Below are positions 25,310-32,686 of a stretch of 64,000 nt of DNA, piece after piece; the stretch's first letter is position 1; the number at the start of each line of letters is the position of its first letter. The DNA comes from Solwaraspora sp. WMMA2056 (lineage in GTDB: Bacteria > Actinomycetota > Actinomycetes > Mycobacteriales > Micromonosporaceae). Where the stretch lies: contig NZ_CP128360.1 in NCBI RefSeq assembly GCF_030345095.1, positions 434,001 through 498,000 on the forward strand, given 5' to 3'. Both the position numbers and the translations under genes were made by a program. The notes beneath the pieces are model-generated. The model did not search any database. It saw nothing but the letters and a program-made list of their open reading frames with translations, and was not told the DNA's origin.

Positions 25310-28300
25310 TCAGGCACGTGGCTGATTGCGCATGAACACCCGGGTTGCCTCGACCCGCGTCTTGACCTGCAGCTTGTTCAGAATGTTCGACACATGTACG
25401 CCCACCGTGCGTTCACTGATGAACAGCGCCTCGGCGGTGGCCCGGTTGGTCCGCCCCTCCGCCACCAGCTCCAGCACCTGCCGTTCCCGGTCGGTCAGCA
25501 CCGCCAACTCGTCCGCCGTACGCGGCGACAGGGTCCGGCTGGTCCGCTCGGTCACCGACGACCGGCCGGAACGCTCGTTGCCCAGCGCGCGGGCCACCCG
25601 GTCACCGACGCTGGGCGGGCTGGTCAACCCGGCCCGTAGGGTGACCGGCTCCTGACTGTCCACCTCGGGCATCGGCTCGGACTCCCCGGGGTGCAGGGCG
25701 ATCCGGGCCCGCTTCGCCAACGCCTGGATCTCCTCGGTGAACGGCCGGGCACCGAGCCGCCGGGCGGTCCGGTACGCCGACTGCAGCGCCCGGGTCGCCT
25801 CGGCGTTACGGGTACGGATCGCGTACAGCGCCTCCGCCTGCCGCAGCCGGGCGTACGCCGCCGGGTACGGGTGGCTACGCCGCTCCCACACCTGCGCGGC
25901 CCGGTCCCACAGCGCCGGATCGGACCGTCCGTCGATGCGGCTGATCTCCGCCGCGCACAGCTCCCGGTAGCCGATCACCGCGTCCCGTACCGGAGCAGCG
26001 GTGTCCGTGGTGCTGCTGCGCTCCATCCGCTCGACCACCCCGACCAGCCGCTGCACCACCTTCGGGCAGGGCGGCGCGCCGGCCGACCGGGCCTCCGCCT
26101 CCGCCCGCAGCCCGTGCCAGACCAGCGGCGCCTGCAGCCAGACGTCGTCGGATCGGCTCTCCGCCAGGTCGATCCCCTGCCCGACCGCGTCCCGGGCCTC
26201 CCGGTGCCGGCCACGCCACATCGCCAGCCCGGCCCGCAGCGTCAGCAGCGGCAGCATGTACCGGACCCCACCACCGGCGGCGAGCAGCGTCTCGATCGCC
26301 TCCAGATCGGCCTCGGCGCCGTCGAGCCGCCCGAAGCCGACATGGATCCGGCAGCGGGCGAGCAGCAGCTCGACCGCGTCCGCGCCGGACGGGCGGTGCC
26401 GCAGGGCAGCGGCGATCAGCTCCTCGGCCTCGGCCCACCGGCCCAGCCGGAACAGACCGTTCGCCGCGACCGACAGCAGCCGGGTGCCGTACGTACGGGC
26501 CAACCCCACCCGTTCGGCCCGCTCGGCACCCTGGCGGGCCACCGCGACGCCGTCCTCCAGCTCGTTCAACGGGCCGCTGAGCAACTCGGCCAGCTGCAGG
26601 TCGGCGACGGCGACGTCCTCCGGGCCGCCGAACGACTCGGCGGTACGCCGGGCCTCGCGGACCGCCTCCTTGCCGGCCGCCGGGTCGTTGAGGTACGCCT
26701 GGCTGTAGCCCAGAGTCACCCCGGCCAGCACCATCGCCGAGGCGGCGTCGGGCACCCCGGCGGCCAGGTCGAGGGCCTCACGGGCGCGCCGACCGGCGTC
26801 GGCGTACCGGCACAGCTGCAGCAGCAGGTCGGCCGAGTGCGCGGCGGCGGCGACCCGTTCACTCGGGGCGACGTCGGCGGCGGCGAGCGTCCGGTCGTAC
26901 TCGCGCTCGGCGGCGGCCAGCTGCCCGACCGCCGTGAGGTACCGGGCCCGCAACGTGTACAGCCAGGACGGCGGCGGACCGAACAGGTTGGTCGCCAACT
27001 GCTCCAGCAACGCCAGGGCGCGCTCGTGCTCCCCGCTGCGGTGCGCCGCCTCCGCCGCCCGACGCCCCAGCGTGGTCACGTCGAACTCCATCAGCCAGGC
27101 GGGCGGCACCTGGTTGGCCAGGTCCACCGCGCTGGCCCAGTGCTCGAACGCCTCGGCGAAGCCGTACAGCCGCTCGGCCTCCTCGGCCGCGGCGACCACC
27201 GCCGGCAACGCCCGCGTCGTCTCGCCGGCCTCCCGCCAGTGGTACGCCAACCGGGCGTGCTGCAGGTCACCGGAGGGTACGGCGGCGAGGGTCTCGGCGT
27301 ACCGGCGGTGCCAGCGGGTCCGCTCACCCGGCAGCAGCCGGGGTTGCAGCACCTCCCTGATCAGCGGATAGCGGAACCGGTAGCCGTCCGGCTCGGACAG
27401 CAGCACCCGCTGGCCGACCGCGTCCCGTACCGCCTGCAGCAACCGGTCCTCGGCCAACTGCACCACCCCGGCCAGCAGGTCGTGCGCGACCGGCTCCACA
27501 CCGGCTGCGACGGCGTGGGACACCAGCTGCGCGTCGGCGGGCAGCGCGTCCACGTGGGCCAGGGTGATCTCCCGCAGCGTCTCGGAGAGCCCGACCCGGC
27601 CGTCGCGGGCGTCGCGGGCCAGCTCCTCGGCCACGAACGGCACACCGCCGCTGCGCCGCCACACCGACTCGGCGAGCTCGGGGTCGGGTGGGCCGCCGAC
27701 CACCTCGGCCACCAGTTCGGCGGTCTCGGCCCGGTCCAGCGGGGTCAGCTCCAGCACGTGCACCGCCCCGGAGCGAGCCCGGGAGCGGCGGAGTTCCAGG
27801 ACCATCCGACGGATCGGGTCGTCGGCCTGCAGCGTCTCGGAGCGGGCGGCGGCGAGCAGCAGCAGCCGTACGTCGCTCAACCCGGCGATCAGGTACAGCA
27901 GCAGGTGCCGGGTGGTCAGGTCGGCCCACTGCAGATCGTCGACGGCGAGGACCAGGGTGCGTCCGGCGGCGACGCCACCCAGCCCGCGGGAGACCCGCTC
28001 CAGCACCGCACCGGCCCCGTCGGGGTCGCGGGCGTCACCGTCGAGCACCGCGAGCAGGTCGCGGGCGGCGGCGCTGGCGACGGCACCGGAGTGGCCCGGC
28101 TCCGGACGGTAACGTCGCAACGCCTGGCGCAGCGGATGCAATGGCGATGAATCCCCAATGTCCAGACATGCGCCGGTAAGGACCAGTGCACCGGCGGTCC
28201 GCAACCGGTCGCTGGCCGCACTGAGCAGCCGCGTCTTGCCGATGCCGCTCTCGCCCATGACGAAGACTGCGGCCGTGTCCCCCCGCTCGACCCTACGTAA

Positions 28301-28411
28301 CGACTCGTGCAGCACCCGCAGCTGATCCCGGCGCCCGACGAAGGGAACATCGTCGGCGCCCCAGGCCAGCGAGCTGGCTTCGCGTGACTGTGTCAATCCG
28401 ATCACCGACAT
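25310..28411 (-). CDS. LAL-type LuxR family transcriptional regulator (AAA ATPase + TPR + HTH)
   Basis: 1033 aa. The N terminus has FVGRRDQL and a Walker A motif GESGIGKT at about 53-60, then Walker B LVLAVDDLQWAD, which define the STAND-like ATPase of MalT/LAL regulators. The middle (about 380-900) is alpha-helical TPR-like repeats. The C terminus has a LuxR helix-turn-helix with LTDRERQVLELVAEGRTN and ISERTVGVHVSNIL. Such proteins activate transcription after binding an inducer and ATP. It is divergent from the nucleotide cyclase gene, with 157 bases between them. Its regulon is unknown. Confidence 0.93.
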   Translation of the reverse strand: MSVIGLTQSREASSLAWGADDVPFVGRRDQLRVLHESLRRVERGDTAAVFVMGESGIGKTRLLSAASDRLRTAGALVLTGACLDIGDSSPLHPLRQALRRYRPEPGHSGAVASAAARDLLAVLDGDARDPDGAGAVLERVSRGLGGVAAGRTLVLAVDDLQWADLTTRHLLLYLIAGLSDVRLLLLAAARSETLQADDPIRRMVLELRRSRARSGAVHVLELTPLDRAETAELVAEVVGGPPDPELAESVWRRSGGVPFVAEELARDARDGRVGLSETLREITLAHVDALPADAQLVSHAVAAGVEPVAHDLLAGVVQLAEDRLLQAVRDAVGQRVLLSEPDGYRFRYPLIREVLQPRLLPGERTRWHRRYAETLAAVPSGDLQHARLAYHWREAGETTRALPAVVAAAEEAERLYGFAEAFEHWASAVDLANQVPPAWLMEFDVTTLGRRAAEAAHRSGEHERALALLEQLATNLFGPPPSWLYTLRARYLTAVGQLAAAEREYDRTLAAADVAPSERVAAAAHSADLLLQLCRYADAGRRAREALDLAAGVPDAASAMVLAGVTLGYSQAYLNDPAAGKEAVREARRTAESFGGPEDVAVADLQLAELLSGPLNELEDGVAVARQGAERAERVGLARTYGTRLLSVAANGLFRLGRWAEAEELIAAALRHRPSGADAVELLLARCRIHVGFGRLDGAEADLEAIETLLAAGGGVRYMLPLLTLRAGLAMWRGRHREARDAVGQGIDLAESRSDDVWLQAPLVWHGLRAEAEARSAGAPPCPKVVQRLVGVVERMERSSTTDTAAPVRDAVIGYRELCAAEISRIDGRSDPALWDRAAQVWERRSHPYPAAYARLRQAEALYAIRTRNAEATRALQSAYRTARRLGARPFTEEIQALAKRARIALHPGESEPMPEVDSQEPVTLRAGLTSPPSVGDRVARALGNERSGRSSVTERTSRTLSPRTADELAVLTDRERQVLELVAEGRTNRATAEALFISERTVGVHVSNILNKLQVKTRVEATRVFMRNQPRA

Positions 28412-28568
28412 AAAGGGTGGGAGTATCTGACATACGTCGTTCTACAGATCCTAGGGCTGCGCCGTGCTGGGACCGTTTCAGCCATCCGTTCCATACGTCG
28501 GTCCGCACGGACCGGATCACGTCCACCTCGGAGCGGACCGAAGCACCATCACCGCGCAGGAGGCGATC

Positions 28569-30155
28569 ATGAGGACGCTCCGTCGCAACCCCAGCCGTCG
28601 CGCCGGACTCGCCACCGTGCGGGTCGTCGCCGATGCCCACCGCTGTCCCTCCGGCGAACACCAGCGGCCCACCGCCATGGGCCCGAACTGCCCGAGCTGC
28701 ACTGCTTCGGACCGGTCCACCCACCGCTACTGTGCCGACTGCGGTCGGCGACGTGTACCGCCGACCGGGTGGATCGGACCAACCGTGTGTACCCAGCGAC
28801 GCACCGTCACTGTCCTCTTCGTCGACATGGTCGGCTTCACCAGGCTGTCCGCCCGGCTCGACCCTGAGGACGTCCGTCAGATACAGCTCCGCTACTTCCA
28901 CGCGGTGCGGTCGGTGATCCACCGCCACGCCGGCATCGTGGAGAAGTACATCGGCGACGCGGTGATGGCCGTCTTCGGCACCGGGAGCGAACCCGGTGTC
29001 GGCGACCCTGGCGGTGCGGACGGCCCCGCCGATGAGGCAGACCCGACCGGCGCTGCGGGCGAAGCTGCCCTCCGGGCGGTCCGGGCCGCCACCGAACTGG
29101 CCGAGGCGGTACGGCGTACCGAGTTCCCGCACGGCGTACGGCCGACGCTGCGGGTCGGTGTGGCCACCGGCACCGCCGTCGTCGACCCGGCCGAGGCGGT
29201 CGACGGCGGCGTCGGTTTCCTCACTGGTGACGTGATCAACATCGCGGCCCGGCTCCAGGCACACACCGCACCCGGCACGGTGGCCGTTGCCGGCGGCACC
29301 TACCGCCTGATCCGGGCCCGGATGACCTTCCGACGGCTGGCCCCGATGTCGATAGCCGGCCGGGACGAGCCCGTCGAGGTGTGGCAACCGCTGTGCGGGG
29401 TGCCGACCGGCACCCCGCACCCGGGCCGGACGGGTCGCCCCGCCCGCGCCGACAGCTACTCAGACACCGGCCACCGAGGCGATCCAGCTTCGGCTGGCGG
29501 CAACCGATCCGTAGTTCTGGTAGGTCGAACCGTTGCCCGTCGAGCAGACGCCGACCTGCTGTCCGTTGTAGAACTGCGGACCGCCGGAATCGCCCCGCCA
29601 GGCGACGCCGTTGACCCCGGTGCTGCGGATCGCCGGGCCGCCGTACGCGTCACTGGCGCCGTTCGTGGTGGTCCGGACCGACGCGGTCTTGAGCTGCGGC
29701 GACGCGTCGCAGGTGCTGCAGGTCCGACCCCAGCCGAAGATCGTGTTCGTCGATCCGACCGGCGGGTTGCTCGAAGCCAGCGTGACGTAGGTGGTGGAGA
29801 CCGACGAGCTCAGGTAGAGCAGGCCGAGGTCGTAGCGGCTGTACGTGGCACTGACCGAGCGGGTCGTGCCGCCGGAGGAACGGTAGACACTGCCCACCCG
29901 TACGGACATCGTGCCGCCGATGCAGTGCCGCGCGGTCAGCACCCAGCGCGGCGCGATGATCGAGCCCGAGCAGGCAAACGAGCCGTTCTGGAAAACGGCC
30001 GCCGCCCAGGGCGCCGAGGAAACGGTACTGCCGCCAATGATCGGCTCTGGCGCCGCAGCCGCTGCGGACGGCGCGACGAATACGCCGACGAGAGCTGTCG
30101 CGGCGATCGCCAAGGTGAGTCGGATACGCAAGTCTGGCTCCTTACCGAGGGGTGA
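28569..30155 (+). CDS. Zinc-ribbon class III nucleotide cyclase with an anomalous 3' reading frame
   Basis: The frame encodes 528 aa. The N-terminal third has a zinc ribbon (CPSCTA and YCADCGRR), then a class III adenylate/guanylate cyclase domain: TVLFVDMVGFTRLSARLDPE with metal-binding Asp, IVEKYIGDAVMAVFG and GDVINIAARLQ. After about residue 300 the sequence becomes Arg/Gly-rich and non-domain-like, because the frame runs antisense through the whole S1 protease gene. Class III cyclases of this type are often fused to an AAA module, which is missing here. Most likely the functional cyclase is truncated or its real end differs. AGGAGG precedes ATG 28569. Confidence 0.75.
   Translation: MRTLRRNPSRRAGLATVRVVADAHRCPSGEHQRPTAMGPNCPSCTASDRSTHRYCADCGRRRVPPTGWIGPTVCTQRRTVTVLFVDMVGFTRLSARLDPEDVRQIQLRYFHAVRSVIHRHAGIVEKYIGDAVMAVFGTGSEPGVGDPGGADGPADEADPTGAAGEAALRAVRAATELAEAVRRTEFPHGVRPTLRVGVATGTAVVDPAEAVDGGVGFLTGDVINIAARLQAHTAPGTVAVAGGTYRLIRARMTFRRLAPMSIAGRDEPVEVWQPLCGVPTGTPHPGRTGRPARADSYSDTGHRGDPASAGGNRSVVLVGRTVARRADADLLSVVELRTAGIAPPGDAVDPGAADRRAAVRVTGAVRGGPDRRGLELRRRVAGAAGPTPAEDRVRRSDRRVARSQRDVGGGDRRAQVEQAEVVAAVRGTDRAGRAAGGTVDTAHPYGHRAADAVPRGQHPARRDDRARAGKRAVLENGRRPGRRGNGTAANDRLWRRSRCGRRDEYADESCRGDRQGESDTQVWLLTEG
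29460..30131 (-). CDS. Secreted trypsin-like S1 serine protease
   Basis: 223 aa with a signal peptide (MRIRLTLAIAATALVGVFVA ending in AAAA) and the mature start IIGG. The catalytic triad is complete: His in LTARHCIG, Asp in RYDLGLLYL and Ser in GDSGGPQF. Six cysteines fit disulfides. The TTG start at 30131 has AAGGAG six bases upstream. It lies entirely antisense within the 3' part of the cyclase reading frame. The protease's conserved domain makes it the real coding strand in that stretch. Confidence 0.9.
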   Translation of the reverse strand: MRIRLTLAIAATALVGVFVAPSAAAAAPEPIIGGSTVSSAPWAAAVFQNGSFACSGSIIAPRWVLTARHCIGGTMSVRVGSVYRSSGGTTRSVSATYSRYDLGLLYLSSSVSTTYVTLASSNPPVGSTNTIFGWGRTCSTCDASPQLKTASVRTTTNGASDAYGGPAIRSTGVNGVAWRGDSGGPQFYNGQQVGVCSTGNGSTYQNYGSVAASRSWIASVAGV

Positions 30156-30621
30156 ACCCGTTTCCGGGTCGGCCGGGCCGAGGCGTCCTGCTGCGGGTCA
30201 CGCCGCAGGAACGCCCGTGGTGTGCGGCACCGGGCAGGTGCCACGCCAGCGCGCCGATCGCACGCTGGTGAGGCCAGAGGCTAGGGGCAACAGGTTTCAC
30301 GAACAAGCATCAGTGACAATTATTTCTGATAGCGTGCGACAATCACCTGGCGCACGTAGATGATATGACGTCGGCAATATGTATTGTCGCCTATGATCGC
30401 GTTGCGGCAGCCGTGCGGCCCGGCAGGGCCCGCACTCCGCCAGCCAGCGGTACGCACCGCGTTGTGACCCGTCACACCGTTGGACGCATCGGGAATGCCG
30501 GGCAGGTCGGCCACCTTGACACCGGGTGCTGCGCGGCAGTCCCGCAGCACCCGTACGTACCCGGGCCGGTCGGCCCGCACCGGCACGCGCGCGACGACGC
30601 GCCCCTCGCGGAAGAGGCACC
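30156..30621. other. Intergenic stretch without a supported gene
   Basis: This 466-base gap between the protease and the exporter has an AT-rich core around 30298-30400 that likely holds promoters in both directions. A minus-strand frame of 88 codons exists, but its codon use and composition do not support it. I see no hairpin or repeat of note. Confidence 0.5.
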
Positions 30622-31932
30622 ATGACAGCGCTCGCCCAACGCCCGGACGCGCCGGCTCCCGCCACCGCGTCGACTCCTGCGGCGGGGCCGACCCCAGGTG
30701 AGCTGCTCACCACGTGGCAACGGGTCCGGTTGATCCTGGTGCTCGGCACGCTCATCGCGGTCGGCCCGCTGACGATCGACATGTACCTGCCCGCGCTGCC
30801 GGCGATCGGTGACGACCTCCAGACGACCGCCGCCGGGGTCCAGTTGACCCTGACCGGCACCCTTGCCGGACTCGCCGTCGGGCAGCTCATCATTGGCCCG
30901 CTCTCCGACGTGTGGGGCCGGCGGCGACCGTTGCTCGCCGGAACCGCACTACACGTACTCGCGTCGGTACTCTGCGTCGTAGCGCCCAACATCGCGGTGC
31001 TCGGCGGCCTCCGGGTGGTGCAGGGCTTCGGCGCCGCAGCAGCGTCGGTGATCGCGATGGCGGTCGTCCGTGACCTGTTCACCGGCATCGCGTTCGCCCG
31101 GGTGTTGTCCCGGCTGCTGCTGGTGATGGGGGTGGCGCCGGTGCTCGCGCCCACGCTCGGCAGCGCCCTGCTGAACTGGACCCAGTGGCGCGGGGTGTTC
31201 GCCGCGCTCGCCGTACTGGGGGTCGCGCTGTTCGCGGTGACCATGTTCGGCCTGCCGGAGACGCTCCCGCCGCACCACCGTCGCCCAGCGCGGGTGCTGG
31301 ACACCCTGCGCGTGTACGGCAGCCTGCTGCGCGACCGGGTCTTCGTCGGCCTCGTGCTGGTCGCCGGCTTCGCCATGGCGGCACTTTTCGCGTACGTCGC
31401 CGGCTCGTCGTTCGTGCTGCAGGACCAGTACGGGCTGGACGAGCAGCAGTTCGGCATCGCCTTCGGGGCCGGCGCGATCGGCATGATCACCGCAACCCAA
31501 CTGAACGTCCGACTCCTGCGCCGCTACTCCCCGCAGCAGATCCTGCTGACCTCCCTGATCGCCGCCCTGACGTGCGGCATCGTGCTCCTCGGCTTCGCCG
31601 TCACCAATTTCGGCGGACTCGCCGGGGTGCTGATCCCGCTCTGGGCCGTGCTCGCCGCCACCGGCTTCGCCCTGCCGAACGCACCGGCCCTGGCCCTCGC
31701 GGGCCACGGCGAAGCCGCCGGCACCGCCTCCGCGCTGCTCGGCGCCGTACAGTTCGGGGTCGGCGCACTCGCCGCACCGGCCGTGGGCATGCTCGGCACG
31801 GGCAGCAGCGCGATGGCGACGGTGATCGCCGGCGGCATGCTGGCTGCGGTCGTCGTGCTGGTGGTCGTCGTACGGCCGGGCAGGTTGCCGGTCCCGGACC
31901 GGAAGGGGTCGATCCCGCTGGCGGCGCACTGA
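30622..31932 (+). CDS. Bcr/CflA family drug-resistance MFS exporter
   Basis: 436 aa with twelve membrane segments. The Bcr/CflA features are present: IAVGPLTIDMYLPALPAIGD in the first segment, then GQLIIGPLSDVWGRRRPLL (MFS motif A) and VVQGFGAAAASVIAMAVVRD. This subfamily exports chloramphenicol-, bicyclomycin- or sulfonamide-like compounds by proton antiport. ATG 30622 is chosen because GAAGAGG lies before it and the upstream extension is Arg-rich shadow. It is the last chromosomal gene before the two tRNAs. Confidence 0.92.
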   Translation: MTALAQRPDAPAPATASTPAAGPTPGELLTTWQRVRLILVLGTLIAVGPLTIDMYLPALPAIGDDLQTTAAGVQLTLTGTLAGLAVGQLIIGPLSDVWGRRRPLLAGTALHVLASVLCVVAPNIAVLGGLRVVQGFGAAAASVIAMAVVRDLFTGIAFARVLSRLLLVMGVAPVLAPTLGSALLNWTQWRGVFAALAVLGVALFAVTMFGLPETLPPHHRRPARVLDTLRVYGSLLRDRVFVGLVLVAGFAMAALFAYVAGSSFVLQDQYGLDEQQFGIAFGAGAIGMITATQLNVRLLRRYSPQQILLTSLIAALTCGIVLLGFAVTNFGGLAGVLIPLWAVLAATGFALPNAPALALAGHGEAAGTASALLGAVQFGVGALAAPAVGMLGTGSSAMATVIAGGMLAAVVVLVVVVRPGRLPVPDRKGSIPLAAH

Positions 31933-31975
31933 CCGATCCCTGAGTCGCATCCCGGGATCCCTCGGGCGATACGAC

Positions 31976-31999
31976 CCGGGGCAGGGTGCTTTGCCCCGG
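31976..31999 (+). terminator. Hairpin after the MFS exporter gene
   Basis: CCGGGGCA (31976-31983) and TGCCCCGG (31992-31999) form an 8-bp GC-rich stem with an 8-base loop, about 45 bases after the exporter stop and ahead of the tRNA genes. Confidence 0.6.
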
Positions 32000-32050
32000 C
32001 AGCACCCCGCCCTGTATCCTCGGTCGGCGGTGGTCTGCAGCGGCCGCCGA

Positions 32051-32141
32051 GGAGACTTCGCCTAGTCTGGTCTATGGCGCCGCACTGCTAATGCGGTTGG
32101 GGTCTTACCGCCCCTCCCGGGTTCGAATCCCGGAGTCTCCG
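32051..32141 (+). tRNA. tRNA-Ser (GCT anticodon)
   Basis: The acceptor arms GGAGACT and AGTCTCC pair, with discriminator G at 32141. The anticodon loop CTGCTAA gives anticodon GCT. A long variable arm (GGTTGGGGTCTTACCGCCCC region) and the TPsiC sequence GGTTCGAATCC are present. The 91-nt length fits a class II serine tRNA. CCA is not encoded. Confidence 0.95.
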
Positions 32142-32177
32142 CGCTTCGGCAGGGTGTGTATGCTTGCCGGGCAGCCT

Positions 32178-32250
32178 GCGCCCGTAGCTCAACGGATAGA
32201 GCATCTGACTACGGATCAGAAGGTTAGGGGTTCGAGTCCCTTCGGGCGCG
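32178..32250 (+). tRNA. tRNA-Arg (ACG anticodon)
   Basis: The acceptor arms GCGCCCG and CGGGCGC pair, discriminator G at 32250. The anticodon loop CTACGGA gives anticodon ACG, and GGTTCGAGTCC is the T arm. 73 nt. It marks the left border of an apparently mobile region, a common integration target, although I could not find a second copy of its 3' end in the window. Confidence 0.95.
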
Positions 32251-32262
32251 CAAGATCAACAG

Positions 32263-32294
32263 GGACCTGACCTGCCGAAACGGCAGCCAGGCCC
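32263..32294 (+). terminator. Hairpin after tRNA-Arg
   Basis: CTGCCG (32272-32277) and CGGCAG (32281-32286) around AAA, extended by outer CCTG and CAGG pairs, form a stem-loop. It is followed by CCTTCGCTTTT, which gives a T-rich end. It starts about twelve bases after the tRNA. Confidence 0.65.
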
Positions 32295-32517
32295 CTTCGC
32301 TTTTCCATCCCCTGTGGTCGGTTGGGTGCTCGGTGGGTGCTCGTACGACGAGCATCCCTCACGTCCCGGCCCGTCCAGCGGCGACCCGTCCTGTCCCGAT
32401 GGGTTTTGATCATGGTTACCCGCGCCGGGCCGAAAATCCAGATAGTGGGACGCGCTTCCATGGTGAGGTGCTGCTCTCCCCGACCGGATTCGCGGTGCTG
32501 GAGGCGCAGCCGACGAA

Positions 32518-32645
32518 ACCTACCGCCGGCGGATCGTCCGACAGCTCAACAAGGGCGAAAACCTGCACGCCCTGCGTCGCCCCCTCGGGTACGCCGGCGA
32601 GGGTTGGCTGCGGCGTCGGCGCCACGAGCAGGAGATCAATCGTCG
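32518..32645 (+). pseudogene. Tn3-family transposase fragment
   Basis: One frame here reads TYRRRIVRQLNKGENLHAL and continues RRPLGYAGEGWLRRRRHEQE. This matches the conserved C-terminal block of Tn3 transposases (RxLNKGE, LHALRR, EGxLRRRHxEQ). Only about 43 codons remain, with no start, catalytic core or stop of its own. It is a decayed scrap inside the 430-base gap between tRNA-Arg and the TIR-STAND gene; the rest of that gap shows nothing I can name. Confidence 0.7.
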
Positions 32646-32686
32646 ACATCGACGGCAAGCTCGCCCGGCTCGACACCGAAGGCAGT

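Noticed and set aside
30320-30586. 88-codon minus-strand frame upstream of the MFS exporter
   Set aside because: No ribosome site, unusual codon use with an AT-rich tail, and no recognisable family.
31986-32461. Open frames across the two tRNA genes on both strands
   Set aside because: They translate the tRNA sequences (for example an RPKGLEPLTF ending), a common annotation artefact.
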